Below are positions 8,621 to 15,856 of a DNA stretch of 64,000 bases, in pieces. Origin of the DNA: Massilia sp. HP4 (GTDB taxonomy: Bacteria; Pseudomonadota; Gammaproteobacteria; Burkholderiales; Burkholderiaceae_D); assembly GCF_005222695.1 (NCBI RefSeq), contig NZ_STGG01000070.1, forward strand, positions 62,001 to 126,000, written 5' to 3'. The translations under genes were made by a program, and so were the position numbers. The stretch's first letter is position 1. Each line of letters starts with the position of its first letter. A model generated the notes under the pieces. It was not told where the DNA came from. It was given only the letters and a program-made list of their open reading frames with translations, and made no database searches.

Positions 8621-9949
8621 CTATCCATTATCGGGCCCGCTCGCCATTTTGACCAGCAGCGCTACCGCCGCCGCGGCGCCGGCCAATGCGACCACGCCGA
8701 AGATCGCGCCGATCCCGAACTGCAGGCGCGCCAGCTCGGCGACCAGGAACGAGCCGGCGATGCCGCCCAGGCGCCCGAAGCCCATCATCCACGACACGCC
8801 GGTGGCCCGGCCCCGGGTCGGATAGAACGAAGCCGCAAGCGCCGGCAGCGACGATTGCGCGGTGTTCATGACCACGCCGGCGACGAAGACCACGGTCGTC
8901 AAGAGGCCGAGGTTGCCGGCGCTCTGGCCGATGGCGAAGATGCTGGCCGCGGTCAGCGCGAATCCGGTCGCGACCACCAGGTTGGCGTTGTAGCGGTCCA
9001 TCAGCCAGCCGGACAAGACCGCGCCCACGCCGCCCAGCGGGAACAGCGCCGCGACCAGGGTCGCGTGATGCGTCGACAGGCCTGCATCCTTCAATAGCAG
9101 GGGCATCCAGTTGATCAGCGCGTAGAAGATCACGAGGCCCATGAAATAGGCCAGCCACAGCATCATGGTGCCGAGCCGGTAGGGGCGCGACATGATCACG
9201 CCGATGCCGCTGCCAGCCGCTGTTGTTTCGGTCGTGACAAACGCCACGGCCTGGTCGGCGCTGGCCGAGATGCGGCGCAGCGCTGCGCGGACCTGCTCCT
9301 GGCGGCCACCGCGCGCCAGCAAGAAGCGCACCGATTCGGGCAACATCAACGCGATCACGATTGCGAGCAGCACCGGCGCCACGCCGCCCAGCAGCAGCAC
9401 GCTGCGCCAGCCCCAGTGCGGGATCATCCAGGCCGCCAGGAAGCCGCCCAGGGCGGCGCCCAGCGGGAAGCCGCAGAACATCGCATTGGTCAGCATCGCG
9501 CGACGCCGGTCCGGGCAGTACTCGCTCATCAGCGTGACGGCATTCGGCATCGCCGCGCCCAGGCCGATGCCGGTAACGAAGCGCAGCGTGGCCAGCTCGG
9601 TGAGGTTGCCCGCGAACGCCGACCAGGCGCAGGCCGCGCCGAACAGGAGCACCGACACGCTCAGCACCAGCTTGCGGCCGACGCGGTCGGACAGGGGGCC
9701 GGCCAGCACGGCGCCGGTGGCCAGCCCGAACAGCGCCGCGCTCAGCACCGGCGCCAGCGCCTGGCGCGACACGCCCCACTCGCCGATCAGGGACGGCGCG
9801 ATGAAGCCGATGGCGGCGGTGTCGAAACCGTCCAGCAGCACGATCAGGAAGCACAGGGCGAAGATCATCCACTGGAAGGGCGTGAGCCGGTTCTGGTTCA
9901 GGAAATCCTGAACATTGACTGCGCCCATGGCGCGGCCATCGTCTTGCAT
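8621..9949 (-). CDS. MFS transporter, aromatic acid:H+ symporter (AAHS) type
   Basis: 442 aa from ATG 9949, preferred because GGAG lies eight bases upstream; an ATG at 9976 is in frame but has no ribosome binding site. TM1 carries the AAHS signature DGFDTAAIGFIAPSL. The loop after TM2 carries GPLSDRVGRK (MFS motif A), and RFVTGIGLGAAMPNAVTLMSEY follows. About twelve hydrophobic segments are present. Relatives such as PcaK/BenK import 4-hydroxybenzoate, benzoate or hydroxycinnamates. No aromatic catabolic gene is adjacent, so the substrate is open. It lies downstream of the HDOD gene (33 bp), probably cotranscribed. Confidence 0.85.
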   Translation of the reverse strand: MQDDGRAMGAVNVQDFLNQNRLTPFQWMIFALCFLIVLLDGFDTAAIGFIAPSLIGEWGVSRQALAPVLSAALFGLATGAVLAGPLSDRVGRKLVLSVSVLLFGAACAWSAFAGNLTELATLRFVTGIGLGAAMPNAVTLMSEYCPDRRRAMLTNAMFCGFPLGAALGGFLAAWMIPHWGWRSVLLLGGVAPVLLAIVIALMLPESVRFLLARGGRQEQVRAALRRISASADQAVAFVTTETTAAGSGIGVIMSRPYRLGTMMLWLAYFMGLVIFYALINWMPLLLKDAGLSTHHATLVAALFPLGGVGAVLSGWLMDRYNANLVVATGFALTAASIFAIGQSAGNLGLLTTVVFVAGVVMNTAQSSLPALAASFYPTRGRATGVSWMMGFGRLGGIAGSFLVAELARLQFGIGAIFGVVALAGAAAAVALLVKMASGPDNG

Positions 9950-9982
9950 GGTGCGGTCTCCACTCATTGCGATCATCGGCGC

Positions 9983-10972
9983 CTAGGAGGGCTCCGCCTC
10001 ACCGTCGGCGCCCTCGGCGAGCCGGTCGTACGCGGCCCGTGCCTCAGGAGGCAGCGCGAGCGCCGCGCGCACGAAGACGGGCTGGCCACCCCTGGCGAGC
10101 ATGTGCAGCTTGGCCAGCCGGTCGGCATCGAACAAGAGAAGCGGCAGGGCGCCCTCGTCGCCCAGGTGGGCGATCGCGTGGCCGATCGCCGGCGGCAGTT
10201 GCCACTGGTCGGCGATGCGGGCCGACATCAGGCGCGCTGAAGATACCAGGCGCGCGCCGAAAACGTCGCCGTCGGGCAGGCCGCCGGGCGGCACCAGCTG
10301 CTCGATGACGCGAAAGGCCACCACCAGCCCGACGTTGTGCATCAGGCCCGCGAGGTAGGCCTCGAAGGGATCGGCGCCGTGGCGCGGCGCGAGCAGGCTG
10401 GCGGCTTGCGCGCATTTCTCGGACTGGCTCCATAGCGGCGGCGCCACCAGCCGCGCCAGCGGGCCGGCCTGCTGGCTGATGATCGGGCGGAAGGCGACCC
10501 GCGCCAGCAGCATGCGCAAGCCGTTCTGGCCGAGCAGCAGCACCGCCCCTTCGAGGTTGCGGATCGGCGACGCGGGCTGGTAATACGGGCTGTTCACCTC
10601 GCGGATGACCTCGGCGACCAGCACCGGATCCTGGGCCACCTGGCGCGCCAGCGCGCCGGCGCTGCTGTCCTGGTCGCGCAGGCTGCGCAGCAGTTGCGGG
10701 ATCACGGCCGGCACCCGCGGCACCAGGGCCGCGGCGCTTTCGGGGTCGCGCGCCAGGCGCGCCAGTTCGTCGAGCAGGGGGCCGTCGGCGGCAGGGCGTC
10801 CGCTCACATGCGGGCCGGCCAGCCAGTGAAAGAAGGCGAGGTCGAGGTCGATCTGTTCGGGGACGGCTGCTTCGGCCACCGCGCCGGGATGTTCGGGGAC
10901 GACCTCGGCGCCGGCAGGGATTGGGTGAGCCGCTGCGGGCGCGCCGAACAGGCGTGCGAGCCAGCGCTTCAT
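9983..10972 (-). CDS. HDOD-domain signalling protein
   Basis: 329 aa, soluble. Residues ~80-280 form an HDOD domain: paired helices with DPVLVAEVIREVNSPYY (the usual cysteine/serine-rich hinge variant), GLRMLLARVAF and FEAYLAGLMHNVGLVVAFRVIEQL. HDOD proteins lack the HD-GYP metal site and act as regulatory scaffolds, often tied to c-di-GMP or stress signalling. The first ~45 residues are Pro/Ala-rich linker. It lies between the small lipoproteins and the MFS transporter, all on the same strand. Its partner is unknown. Confidence 0.85.
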   Translation of the reverse strand: MKRWLARLFGAPAAAHPIPAGAEVVPEHPGAVAEAAVPEQIDLDLAFFHWLAGPHVSGRPAADGPLLDELARLARDPESAAALVPRVPAVIPQLLRSLRDQDSSAGALARQVAQDPVLVAEVIREVNSPYYQPASPIRNLEGAVLLLGQNGLRMLLARVAFRPIISQQAGPLARLVAPPLWSQSEKCAQAASLLAPRHGADPFEAYLAGLMHNVGLVVAFRVIEQLVPPGGLPDGDVFGARLVSSARLMSARIADQWQLPPAIGHAIAHLGDEGALPLLLFDADRLAKLHMLARGGQPVFVRAALALPPEARAAYDRLAEGADGEAEPS

Positions 10973-11026
10973 GGGTAGACGGAATTCAAAGGAGGGGCCA
11001 TGCGACCATTCTAGCGTGAATGCAAA

Positions 11027-11059
11027 CGGCCCGGCCGCCGCTTGCGCGGCGCCGGGCCG
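11027..11059 (-). terminator. Probable intrinsic terminator after lipoprotein gene
   Basis: Arms CGGCCCGGC + GCCGC and GCGGC + GCCGGGCCG pair with one bulged C and a TTGC loop. On the minus strand the stem is followed by GTTTGC, a weak T tract. It sits just after the stop of the small lipoprotein gene and before the HDOD gene. Confidence 0.6.
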
Positions 11060-11085
11060 GTCCTGGCCGATATGGGCGTTGCTGC

Positions 11086-11352
11086 TTACTGGCCGTTGTT
11101 CGAGCCGGTCGTGGTGTGACCGGTATTGGTCGGGGTGGTGGCAGTGCCGGTGGCATTGGCCGGACCGGTGTTCTGCACATCGTTCGGGCTGATGCCCATC
11201 TGTGCGTCGACGGTCGGGTTGCCGGTCGAACCGGCTTGCGTCGTGCCCACCGAGGACGAGCCGCTGGTGTCGCTGGCGGTGTCGGTGGTGTTGCAGGCGG
11301 CCAGGGCAAAGGCCATCATGCCGCCCAGCAGAACGGTGTGGAGCTTCTTCAT
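11086..11352 (-). CDS. Small Ser/Thr/Gly-rich lipoprotein (copy 1)
   Basis: 88 aa. An N-terminal lipoprotein signal ends in the lipobox LAAC at residues 17-20, followed by NTTDTASDTSG. The rest is low complexity (Thr, Gly, Asn, Ser) and has no domain I recognise. GGAGAAGCACG precedes the ATG. It is clearly paralogous to the next gene: the signal (GGMMAFALAACNTTDT versus AGMMAFGLAACNTTDT) and leader sequence are nearly identical. Probably a membrane-anchored disordered protein; function unknown. Confidence 0.75.
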   Translation of the reverse strand: MKKLHTVLLGGMMAFALAACNTTDTASDTSGSSSVGTTQAGSTGNPTVDAQMGISPNDVQNTGPANATGTATTPTNTGHTTTGSNNGQ

Positions 11353-11439
11353 CGTGCTTCTCCTTGATTGGTGAACAGGCCCATCATGCGAGGTCAGCCG
11401 TAGGTATGAAATAGGAAGAAAACGTCAATACCTGTAGGA

Positions 11440-11466
11440 CCTGACCCACATATACCGCGGGTCAGG
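11440..11466 (-). terminator. Possible terminator hairpin
   Basis: Perfect 8-bp arms CCTGACCC and GGGTCAGG around an 11-nt loop, 12 bp after the stop of the second small lipoprotein gene. There is no T run on the minus strand, so the role is uncertain. Confidence 0.4.
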
Positions 11467-11477
11467 CTGAGTCCACG

Positions 11478-11741
11478 TCAGCGGCTGACAGGCGTCTCGG
11501 TGGTCTGCTCGTTGTTGCTGGTCGTGCCCGAGGCGGCATTGACGCCGGTGGCGCCGTTCGCGCCCGAGTTCCAGCTATTGGTCCCGCCATTGGTGCTCGG
11601 CGTCTGCACGCCGCTGCCGATGGCCGCGCCGCTGCTGCTCGAGCCGCTCATCGAATCGGTGGTGGTATCGGTAGTGTTGCAGGCAGCCAGGCCGAAAGCC
11701 ATCATGCCTGCGAGAACTGCGGTTTGGACAGTGCGTTTCAT
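11478..11741 (-). CDS. Small Ser/Thr/Gly/Asn-rich lipoprotein (copy 2)
   Basis: 87 aa from ATG 11741, chosen because AAGGAGAAGC lies directly upstream and this start gives a clean lipoprotein signal. An in-frame upstream extension would bury the signal. The lipobox LAAC is followed by NTTDTTTDSMSG and then a low-complexity Ser/Gly/Asn/Thr tail. It is a paralogue of the gene at 11086-11352, so the pair arose by tandem duplication. Function unknown. Confidence 0.75.
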   Translation of the reverse strand: MKRTVQTAVLAGMMAFGLAACNTTDTTTDSMSGSSSSGAAIGSGVQTPSTNGGTNSWNSGANGATGVNAASGTTSNNEQTTETPVSR

Positions 11742-11859
11742 GGTGCTTCTCCTTGGGTGCGTGAGTGTTTCCATTTTCGTAACGCGAGCTGCGTACGAGA
11801 ATAGGAACACATCGGCTACCCATGTAGGATTGCGCGCCAGTCAGGCGTCAGCCTCAGCT

Positions 11860-13626
11860 TCATCCGGGCAGGGCAACTTCGAGAGCCAGCCAGTCCAGCA
11901 GCTCGGCCGCCGGTAGCGGGCGGCTGAAATAATATCCCTGCACCTTGTCGCAGCGCTGCTCGCGCACCACGTCCAGTTGCGATTGTGTCTCGATGCCTTC
12001 GGCCACTGTCTTCATGCCCAGGCTCTGCGCCACTTTCACGGTGGCCTCGATCAGCACGCGGTGGTGGTAACTCGTATCTGCCTGGCACACGAAGGAGCGA
12101 TCGATCTTGACCGTATCCACCGGCAGCAGGTGCAGGCTCGACAGCGATGAATAGCCGGTGCCGAAGTCGTCCAGCGCGAGCTGGACGCCCAGCGCCTTCA
12201 GCTCGTGCAGCCGGGCCTGGGTATCCTGGTCCTGGGCCGCGAGGCTTTCGGTGACTTCGAGCTGCAGACAGGGCGGCGGCATGCCGGTCTCTCGCAGCAC
12301 GCGGCCGACGCTGTCGATCCAGCCGGCCTGGCCGAGCTGGGCGCGCGACAGGTTGACCGCCATCAGGCGCGGCGCCGCGGCGCCCAGGCGCGCCTGCCAG
12401 TCCATGAAGTCGCGGCAGGCGCGCTCCAGCACGAAGTCGCCCAGCGCCCCGATCAGGCCGCACTCTTCGGCGACCTGGATGAATTCGATGGGCGGCACGA
12501 TGCCGCGCTGCGGATGGCGCCAGCGCACCAGCGCCTCGACCCCGGCCGCGCGGTCGACGCCGTCGTCCGGCAGCAGGCGCACCACCGGCTGGTACACCAC
12601 GAACAGCTGTTCGTCGGCCAGCGCCTGGCGCAGGTCGGCTTCGATATCCGCGCGGCGCGCCGCGCGCTCGCGCATCGAGGCCTCGAATACCGCGTGGCGG
12701 TTGCCGCCGGCGCGCTTGGCTTCGACCATGGCGATGCCGGCGTCGCGCAGCAGGCTGTCGGGATCGTGCTGGCCGAGCGCCGCCGCATCGAGGCCCCAGG
12801 CCAGGCCCAGGCTGGCGTGGCAGACGATCTCGTGGCCGCCGATGACATAGGGTTGGGCCAGCACGTCGAGCAGGCGCTGTGCGACCCGCTCGGCGTCCAG
12901 CCGCATGCGCAGGCCATCGAGCACCACCACGAACTCGTCGCCGCCGATGCGCGCCGCCAGCTGGCTGCTGCGCGGGCCCGGCTCGCGCCGGCTGGTGGGC
13001 GGGCGCAGGGCGCCGCGCAGGCGGTCGGCCATGTGCATCAGGAGCTGGTCGCCGCCGGGCTGGCCCAGGCTGTCGTTGAGCTGGCGGAAGCGGTCGCAGT
13101 TCAGGGTGAGGACCGCGAACCCGTGCCCGTCCTGCGCCCGCGCGAGCAGGCGCTGCAGCTCTTCGCGCACCGCCTCGCGGTTGGGCATGCGGGTCAGGCT
13201 GTCGGTGCGGGCGGCGCTGTGCAGGCGGCGCGACAGCATCTCTTGCTCGCGCTGGACCTCCAGGGTGACGTCGGCCAGGGTCGCCATCAGGCGCTCGGGA
13301 TCGAGCTTGGTCAGGTTCAGCGACAGCACCTGCGGCGGGCCGTTGGCGGCGTGTTGCACGCCCACCGGCAGGCGCAGGCCCTCGCAGATCATGCCGGACG
13401 GCTCGATGAAGGCTTGCACCATGGCCGGCAACTGCGGCGCGACTGGCGCCAGCACGTCGAACAGGTTGTCCAGCCCGGCGTCCGTGGCGAGCGGCATCAG
13501 GAGGTTCGAGGCCATCGGGTTGAGCAGCTCGACTGCGCCGTCGAGCGCGGTCTGGGCCAGGCCGATCGGGGCCCGGTACAGGAACTGCACCAGCGCTTCA
13601 TAGGCATCGCCCGGCTCATGCTGCAT
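11860..13626 (-). CDS. PAS-GGDEF-EAL cyclic-di-GMP enzyme
   Basis: 588 aa, no membrane segments. Residues ~8-125 are a PAS-like module starting ALVQFLYRAPIGLAQ. It is paralogous to the N-terminus of the upstream PAS-PAS protein. The GGDEF domain has an intact RIGGDEFVVVLDG (about residue 230) and TDSLTRMPNREAV at its start. The EAL domain has EALVRWRHP (about 362), VNLSRAQLG, LEVTESLA, DDFGTGYSSLSSL, KIDRSFV and AEGIET, so both active sites look intact. It should make and/or break c-di-GMP under PAS control. The start overlaps the end of the PAS-PAS gene by 11 bp, which indicates translational coupling in an operon headed by the PYP-like gene. Confidence 0.92.
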   Translation of the reverse strand: MQHEPGDAYEALVQFLYRAPIGLAQTALDGAVELLNPMASNLLMPLATDAGLDNLFDVLAPVAPQLPAMVQAFIEPSGMICEGLRLPVGVQHAANGPPQVLSLNLTKLDPERLMATLADVTLEVQREQEMLSRRLHSAARTDSLTRMPNREAVREELQRLLARAQDGHGFAVLTLNCDRFRQLNDSLGQPGGDQLLMHMADRLRGALRPPTSRREPGPRSSQLAARIGGDEFVVVLDGLRMRLDAERVAQRLLDVLAQPYVIGGHEIVCHASLGLAWGLDAAALGQHDPDSLLRDAGIAMVEAKRAGGNRHAVFEASMRERAARRADIEADLRQALADEQLFVVYQPVVRLLPDDGVDRAAGVEALVRWRHPQRGIVPPIEFIQVAEECGLIGALGDFVLERACRDFMDWQARLGAAAPRLMAVNLSRAQLGQAGWIDSVGRVLRETGMPPPCLQLEVTESLAAQDQDTQARLHELKALGVQLALDDFGTGYSSLSSLHLLPVDTVKIDRSFVCQADTSYHHRVLIEATVKVAQSLGMKTVAEGIETQSQLDVVREQRCDKVQGYYFSRPLPAAELLDWLALEVALPG

Positions 13627-14434
13627 CTGCGTTCTCCTGGTGGCGCTCGGCGATGTCCCTGCGCTCGCCGATATCGCGCAGGATCAGGCAATAGGCGGGG
13701 CCGCCGGCCTCCCCGGGTAGCGGTTCGCGGTCTGGCAGCGGCGCAACCAGCGTGCTGCCCCAGAACGTTCCGCCGTCGGCGCGTACGCGCCGGCCCTCGT
13801 CGAGCGACCAGCCACTGGCATCGGCCTCGCGCAGGCGGTCCTGGCGGTACTCGAGCGCGAGCGCTCCCGGCGGATAGAAGATCGTGAACGGCTGGCCGAC
13901 CGCCTCGGGACCGAATCCGGTGACGCGCCCGATGCTCGGGTTCCAGTCGCAGATCCGGCCCTGCAGGTCGACGCTCGCCAGCGCATAATCCTTGACCCCG
14001 GCCAGGATGGTGTCGAGCCAGGCCTCGTTCTGGCGCAGCCGGCGGTCGCGCCGCAGCTGCTCGGTGATGTCGCAGATGACCGCCATCAGGCGCTCGGCGT
14101 CGAGCTTGAGCAGGGTGAGCGACAGCACCTGCGGCCCGCGCCCGGCGCCGCTGCCGGCGTCCAGGTAGACGTGCAGGCCGTCGCACACCTTGCCATGGGG
14201 TTCGGTATGGCGCACGGCGGCGCCGCGCAGTTCGGGCGCGACGTTGTCGAGCGCCACGAACAGGTTGTCCAGCCCCCCGTTGCGCGAGAGCGGCATCAGG
14301 AGCTGGGCGGCGATCGGGTTCATCATGGCGACCTCGCCATCGATATTGGCCTGCACCAGGCCCACCGGCGCCAGGTACAGGAACTGGAGCAGCGCCTCGT
14401 GCTCGGCGCTGGCCGCGGCGGGGTCGTGATTCAT
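13616..14434 (-). CDS. Double-PAS signalling protein
   Basis: 272 aa with two PAS modules and no output domain. The first (about 10-125, ALLQFLYLAPVGLVQ, MNPIAAQLLMPL, GGLDNLFVAL) is a clear paralogue of the N-terminus of the downstream GGDEF-EAL protein. The second (about 135-255, WLDTILAGVKDYALASVDLQ, GRICDWNPSIGRVTGFGPEA, RDIGERRDIAE) is a canonical PAS/PAC. It is flanked by 4-bp (ATGA) overlap with the PYP-like gene and 11-bp overlap with the GGDEF-EAL gene. Likely role: an adaptor that relays the state of the PYP-like protein to the c-di-GMP enzyme, perhaps by PAS-PAS heterodimerisation (inference). Confidence 0.85.
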   Translation of the reverse strand: MNHDPAAASAEHEALLQFLYLAPVGLVQANIDGEVAMMNPIAAQLLMPLSRNGGLDNLFVALDNVAPELRGAAVRHTEPHGKVCDGLHVYLDAGSGAGRGPQVLSLTLLKLDAERLMAVICDITEQLRRDRRLRQNEAWLDTILAGVKDYALASVDLQGRICDWNPSIGRVTGFGPEAVGQPFTIFYPPGALALEYRQDRLREADASGWSLDEGRRVRADGGTFWGSTLVAPLPDREPLPGEAGGPAYCLILRDIGERRDIAERHQENADAA

Positions 14435-14823
14435 CGCGGCTGGCGCTGGACCAGCACGTAGCGCGTGCCGCTGCCGGGATTGGCCAGCAGGCGCAGCGCA
14501 ACCTTGACCGGGCGCATGCGCAGGGTCAGGACGTAGTCGATCGTCGCGTCCAGCACGCTTTGCTCTTCGTGGGCGTCCTCGAAGCGCTGGGCCACCATGA
14601 AATTGTTCATGCAGGGCGCGACGTTGGTGAACAACGGCTGGCCCAGCACGCGCTGGGGCGACAGGCCGGCCGCCTGCGATTCGAAGGCGTTATACAGCGT
14701 GACGTTGGTGTCGGCGCCGAAGCCGATCACGCCGAATGCGAGCGCATCGAGTTGTTCGGGCGTGCATCGGTCGAGGCGGGCGGCGAGGTCGGGGGCGTCG
14801 AAGGCGATGGGCGTATCGGTCAT
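14431..14823 (-). CDS. Photoactive yellow protein (PYP)-like blue-light receptor
   Basis: 130 aa, the length of PYP (125 aa). It aligns along its whole length with Halorhodospira PYP: LDALAFGVIGFGADTNVTLY, NAFE, GQPLFTNVAPC and DYVLTLRMRPVKVALR. Chromophore residues are conserved: Cys71 (PYP Cys69, thioester to p-coumaroyl), Tyr44 (Tyr42) and Glu48 (Glu46), the two hydrogen-bond donors to the phenolate. Thr50 and Arg52 of PYP are replaced by Ala52 and Leu54, so spectral tuning or kinetics should differ. No tyrosine ammonia lyase or p-coumaroyl ligase gene is visible in the window. First gene of a three-gene overlapping operon with PAS-PAS and PAS-GGDEF-EAL proteins. A non-photoactive PAS relative is the alternative. 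Confidence 0.82.
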   Translation of the reverse strand: MTDTPIAFDAPDLAARLDRCTPEQLDALAFGVIGFGADTNVTLYNAFESQAAGLSPQRVLGQPLFTNVAPCMNNFMVAQRFEDAHEEQSVLDATIDYVLTLRMRPVKVALRLLANPGSGTRYVLVQRQPR

Positions 14824-14853
14824 GAGTCGAAGGCCGGGACGCGGCTATTGAAT

Positions 14854-14926
14854 GTGAGAAATGAATGTTGGCATGTGAAAAGGTGCGGTGTCAATTGTGC
14901 GCACCTTTTCACGTCACATTTCTCAC
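14854..14926. repeat. Nested inverted repeat upstream of the PYP-like operon
   Basis: An inner pair of perfect 13-nt arms, GTGAAAAGGTGCG (14875-14887) and CGCACCTTTTCAC (14900-14912), is enclosed by an outer pair of perfect 10-nt arms, GTGAGAAATG (14854-14863) and CATTTCTCAC (14917-14926). It lies between the end of the DUF1428 gene and the start of the PYP-like gene, both on the minus strand. It could be a terminator, an operator or a leader structure controlling the PYP operon. Confidence 0.75.
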
Positions 14927-14957
14927 GCGCCGTGCCGTTCCCGACACACTGGCCGGC

Positions 14958-15317
14958 TCAGACGTCGACCAGGTTCTCGAATCCGCCAAAGAACATGCGC
15001 TTGCCGTCGAAGGGCACGCCGCCCGGCTTCATCATGTCAGCCATGCGCGGGTCTTGCATGACTTTCTCGAGCACGGCGTCACGATGGCTGCGCGATTCGT
15101 AGACCGCCCAGGCCAGGATGACGGTCTCGCCGTCTTCGAGCTTGACGCTCTGCGGGAACGAGGTGTGCTGGCCGGGCTTGACGTCGTCGGCGATCCATTC
15201 GCGGTATTCGAGCGCGCCGTGCTCGCGCCAGACCTGGCCGGCCAGGCTGGCCTGGGCGCGGTATTCATCGATTTTCGAGGTGGGAAGGGGAAGCACAAAA
15301 CCGTCGACGTACGCCAT
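14958..15317 (-). CDS. DUF1428 (YbaA-like) protein, copy 2
   Basis: 119 aa from ATG 15317, preceded by AGGAGAAGAATC. The start MAYVDGFVLPLP is the same in the neighbouring copy, which decides against the longer in-frame extension. Family features: WREHGALEYREWIADDV, FPQSVKLEDGETVILAW, DPRMADMMKPGG and PFDGKRMFFGGFE. DUF1428 proteins have a dimeric alpha-beta barrel fold of unknown function. It follows a second DUF1428 gene by 83 bp in the same direction and differs from it by many substitutions, so the duplication is not recent. Confidence 0.9.
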   Translation of the reverse strand: MAYVDGFVLPLPTSKIDEYRAQASLAGQVWREHGALEYREWIADDVKPGQHTSFPQSVKLEDGETVILAWAVYESRSHRDAVLEKVMQDPRMADMMKPGGVPFDGKRMFFGGFENLVDV

Positions 15318-15400
15318 GATTCTTCTCCTGTAAGGGGTAATGCAGAAAGTGATGCGTGGGCCGCCAGGGTCTGACCGGCCGCCCGCGCACAAGTTTCCCA

Positions 15401-15760
15401 CTATCGGTCGATGAACATCTCGAAGCCACCATAGATCAAACGCTTGCCGTCGAAGGGCATGAAACCGGGCAGCATCATGTCGGCCATGCGCGGGTCTTTC
15501 TCGACCTTGCCGTTGACTTCATCGCGGTGCGCACGCGACTCGTAGACGATCCACGAAAAGACGACTGCTTCGCCGTCTTCGAGCTTGACGCTCTGGGGGA
15601 AGGAAGTGATCTTGCCGTCCGGGACGTCGTCGGCAATGCATTCGCGGTACTCGAGGGCGCCGTGTTCGCGCCAGATGTCGGCGCATTTGTTGCTCATTTC
15701 ACGGTACTGGTCGAGTTTCGACTTGGGCAGGGGCAGGACGAAACCGTCTACATAGGCCAT
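15401..15760 (-). CDS. DUF1428 (YbaA-like) protein, copy 1
   Basis: 119 aa from ATG 15760, with GAGGAGACACCC upstream. It carries the same family motifs as its neighbour: MAYVDGFVLPLPKSKLDQ, WREHGALEYRECIADDV, SFPQSVKLEDGEAVVFSW, DPRMADMMLPGF and PFDGKRLIYGGFE. Probably transcribed with the next copy. Function unknown; a dimeric alpha-beta barrel is expected from the family. Confidence 0.9.
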   Translation of the reverse strand: MAYVDGFVLPLPKSKLDQYREMSNKCADIWREHGALEYRECIADDVPDGKITSFPQSVKLEDGEAVVFSWIVYESRAHRDEVNGKVEKDPRMADMMLPGFMPFDGKRLIYGGFEMFIDR

Positions 15761-15823
15761 GGGTGTCTCCTCAAAAGATTGGACGCACGAACCGCAGCGA
15801 TACATCCGCGCGACCTCGCGCCA

Positions 15824-15849
15824 GGTTCCCGCTTGCTGTGCCGGGAACC
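15824..15849 (-). terminator. Hairpin after penicillin-binding protein gene
   Basis: Perfect 8-bp arms GGTTCCCG (15824-15831) and CGGGAACC (15842-15849) around a 10-nt loop, 8 bp after the mrcA stop on the minus strand. There is no clear T run, so termination here is a guess from position and symmetry. Confidence 0.45.
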
Positions 15850-15856
15850 GGGAAGA

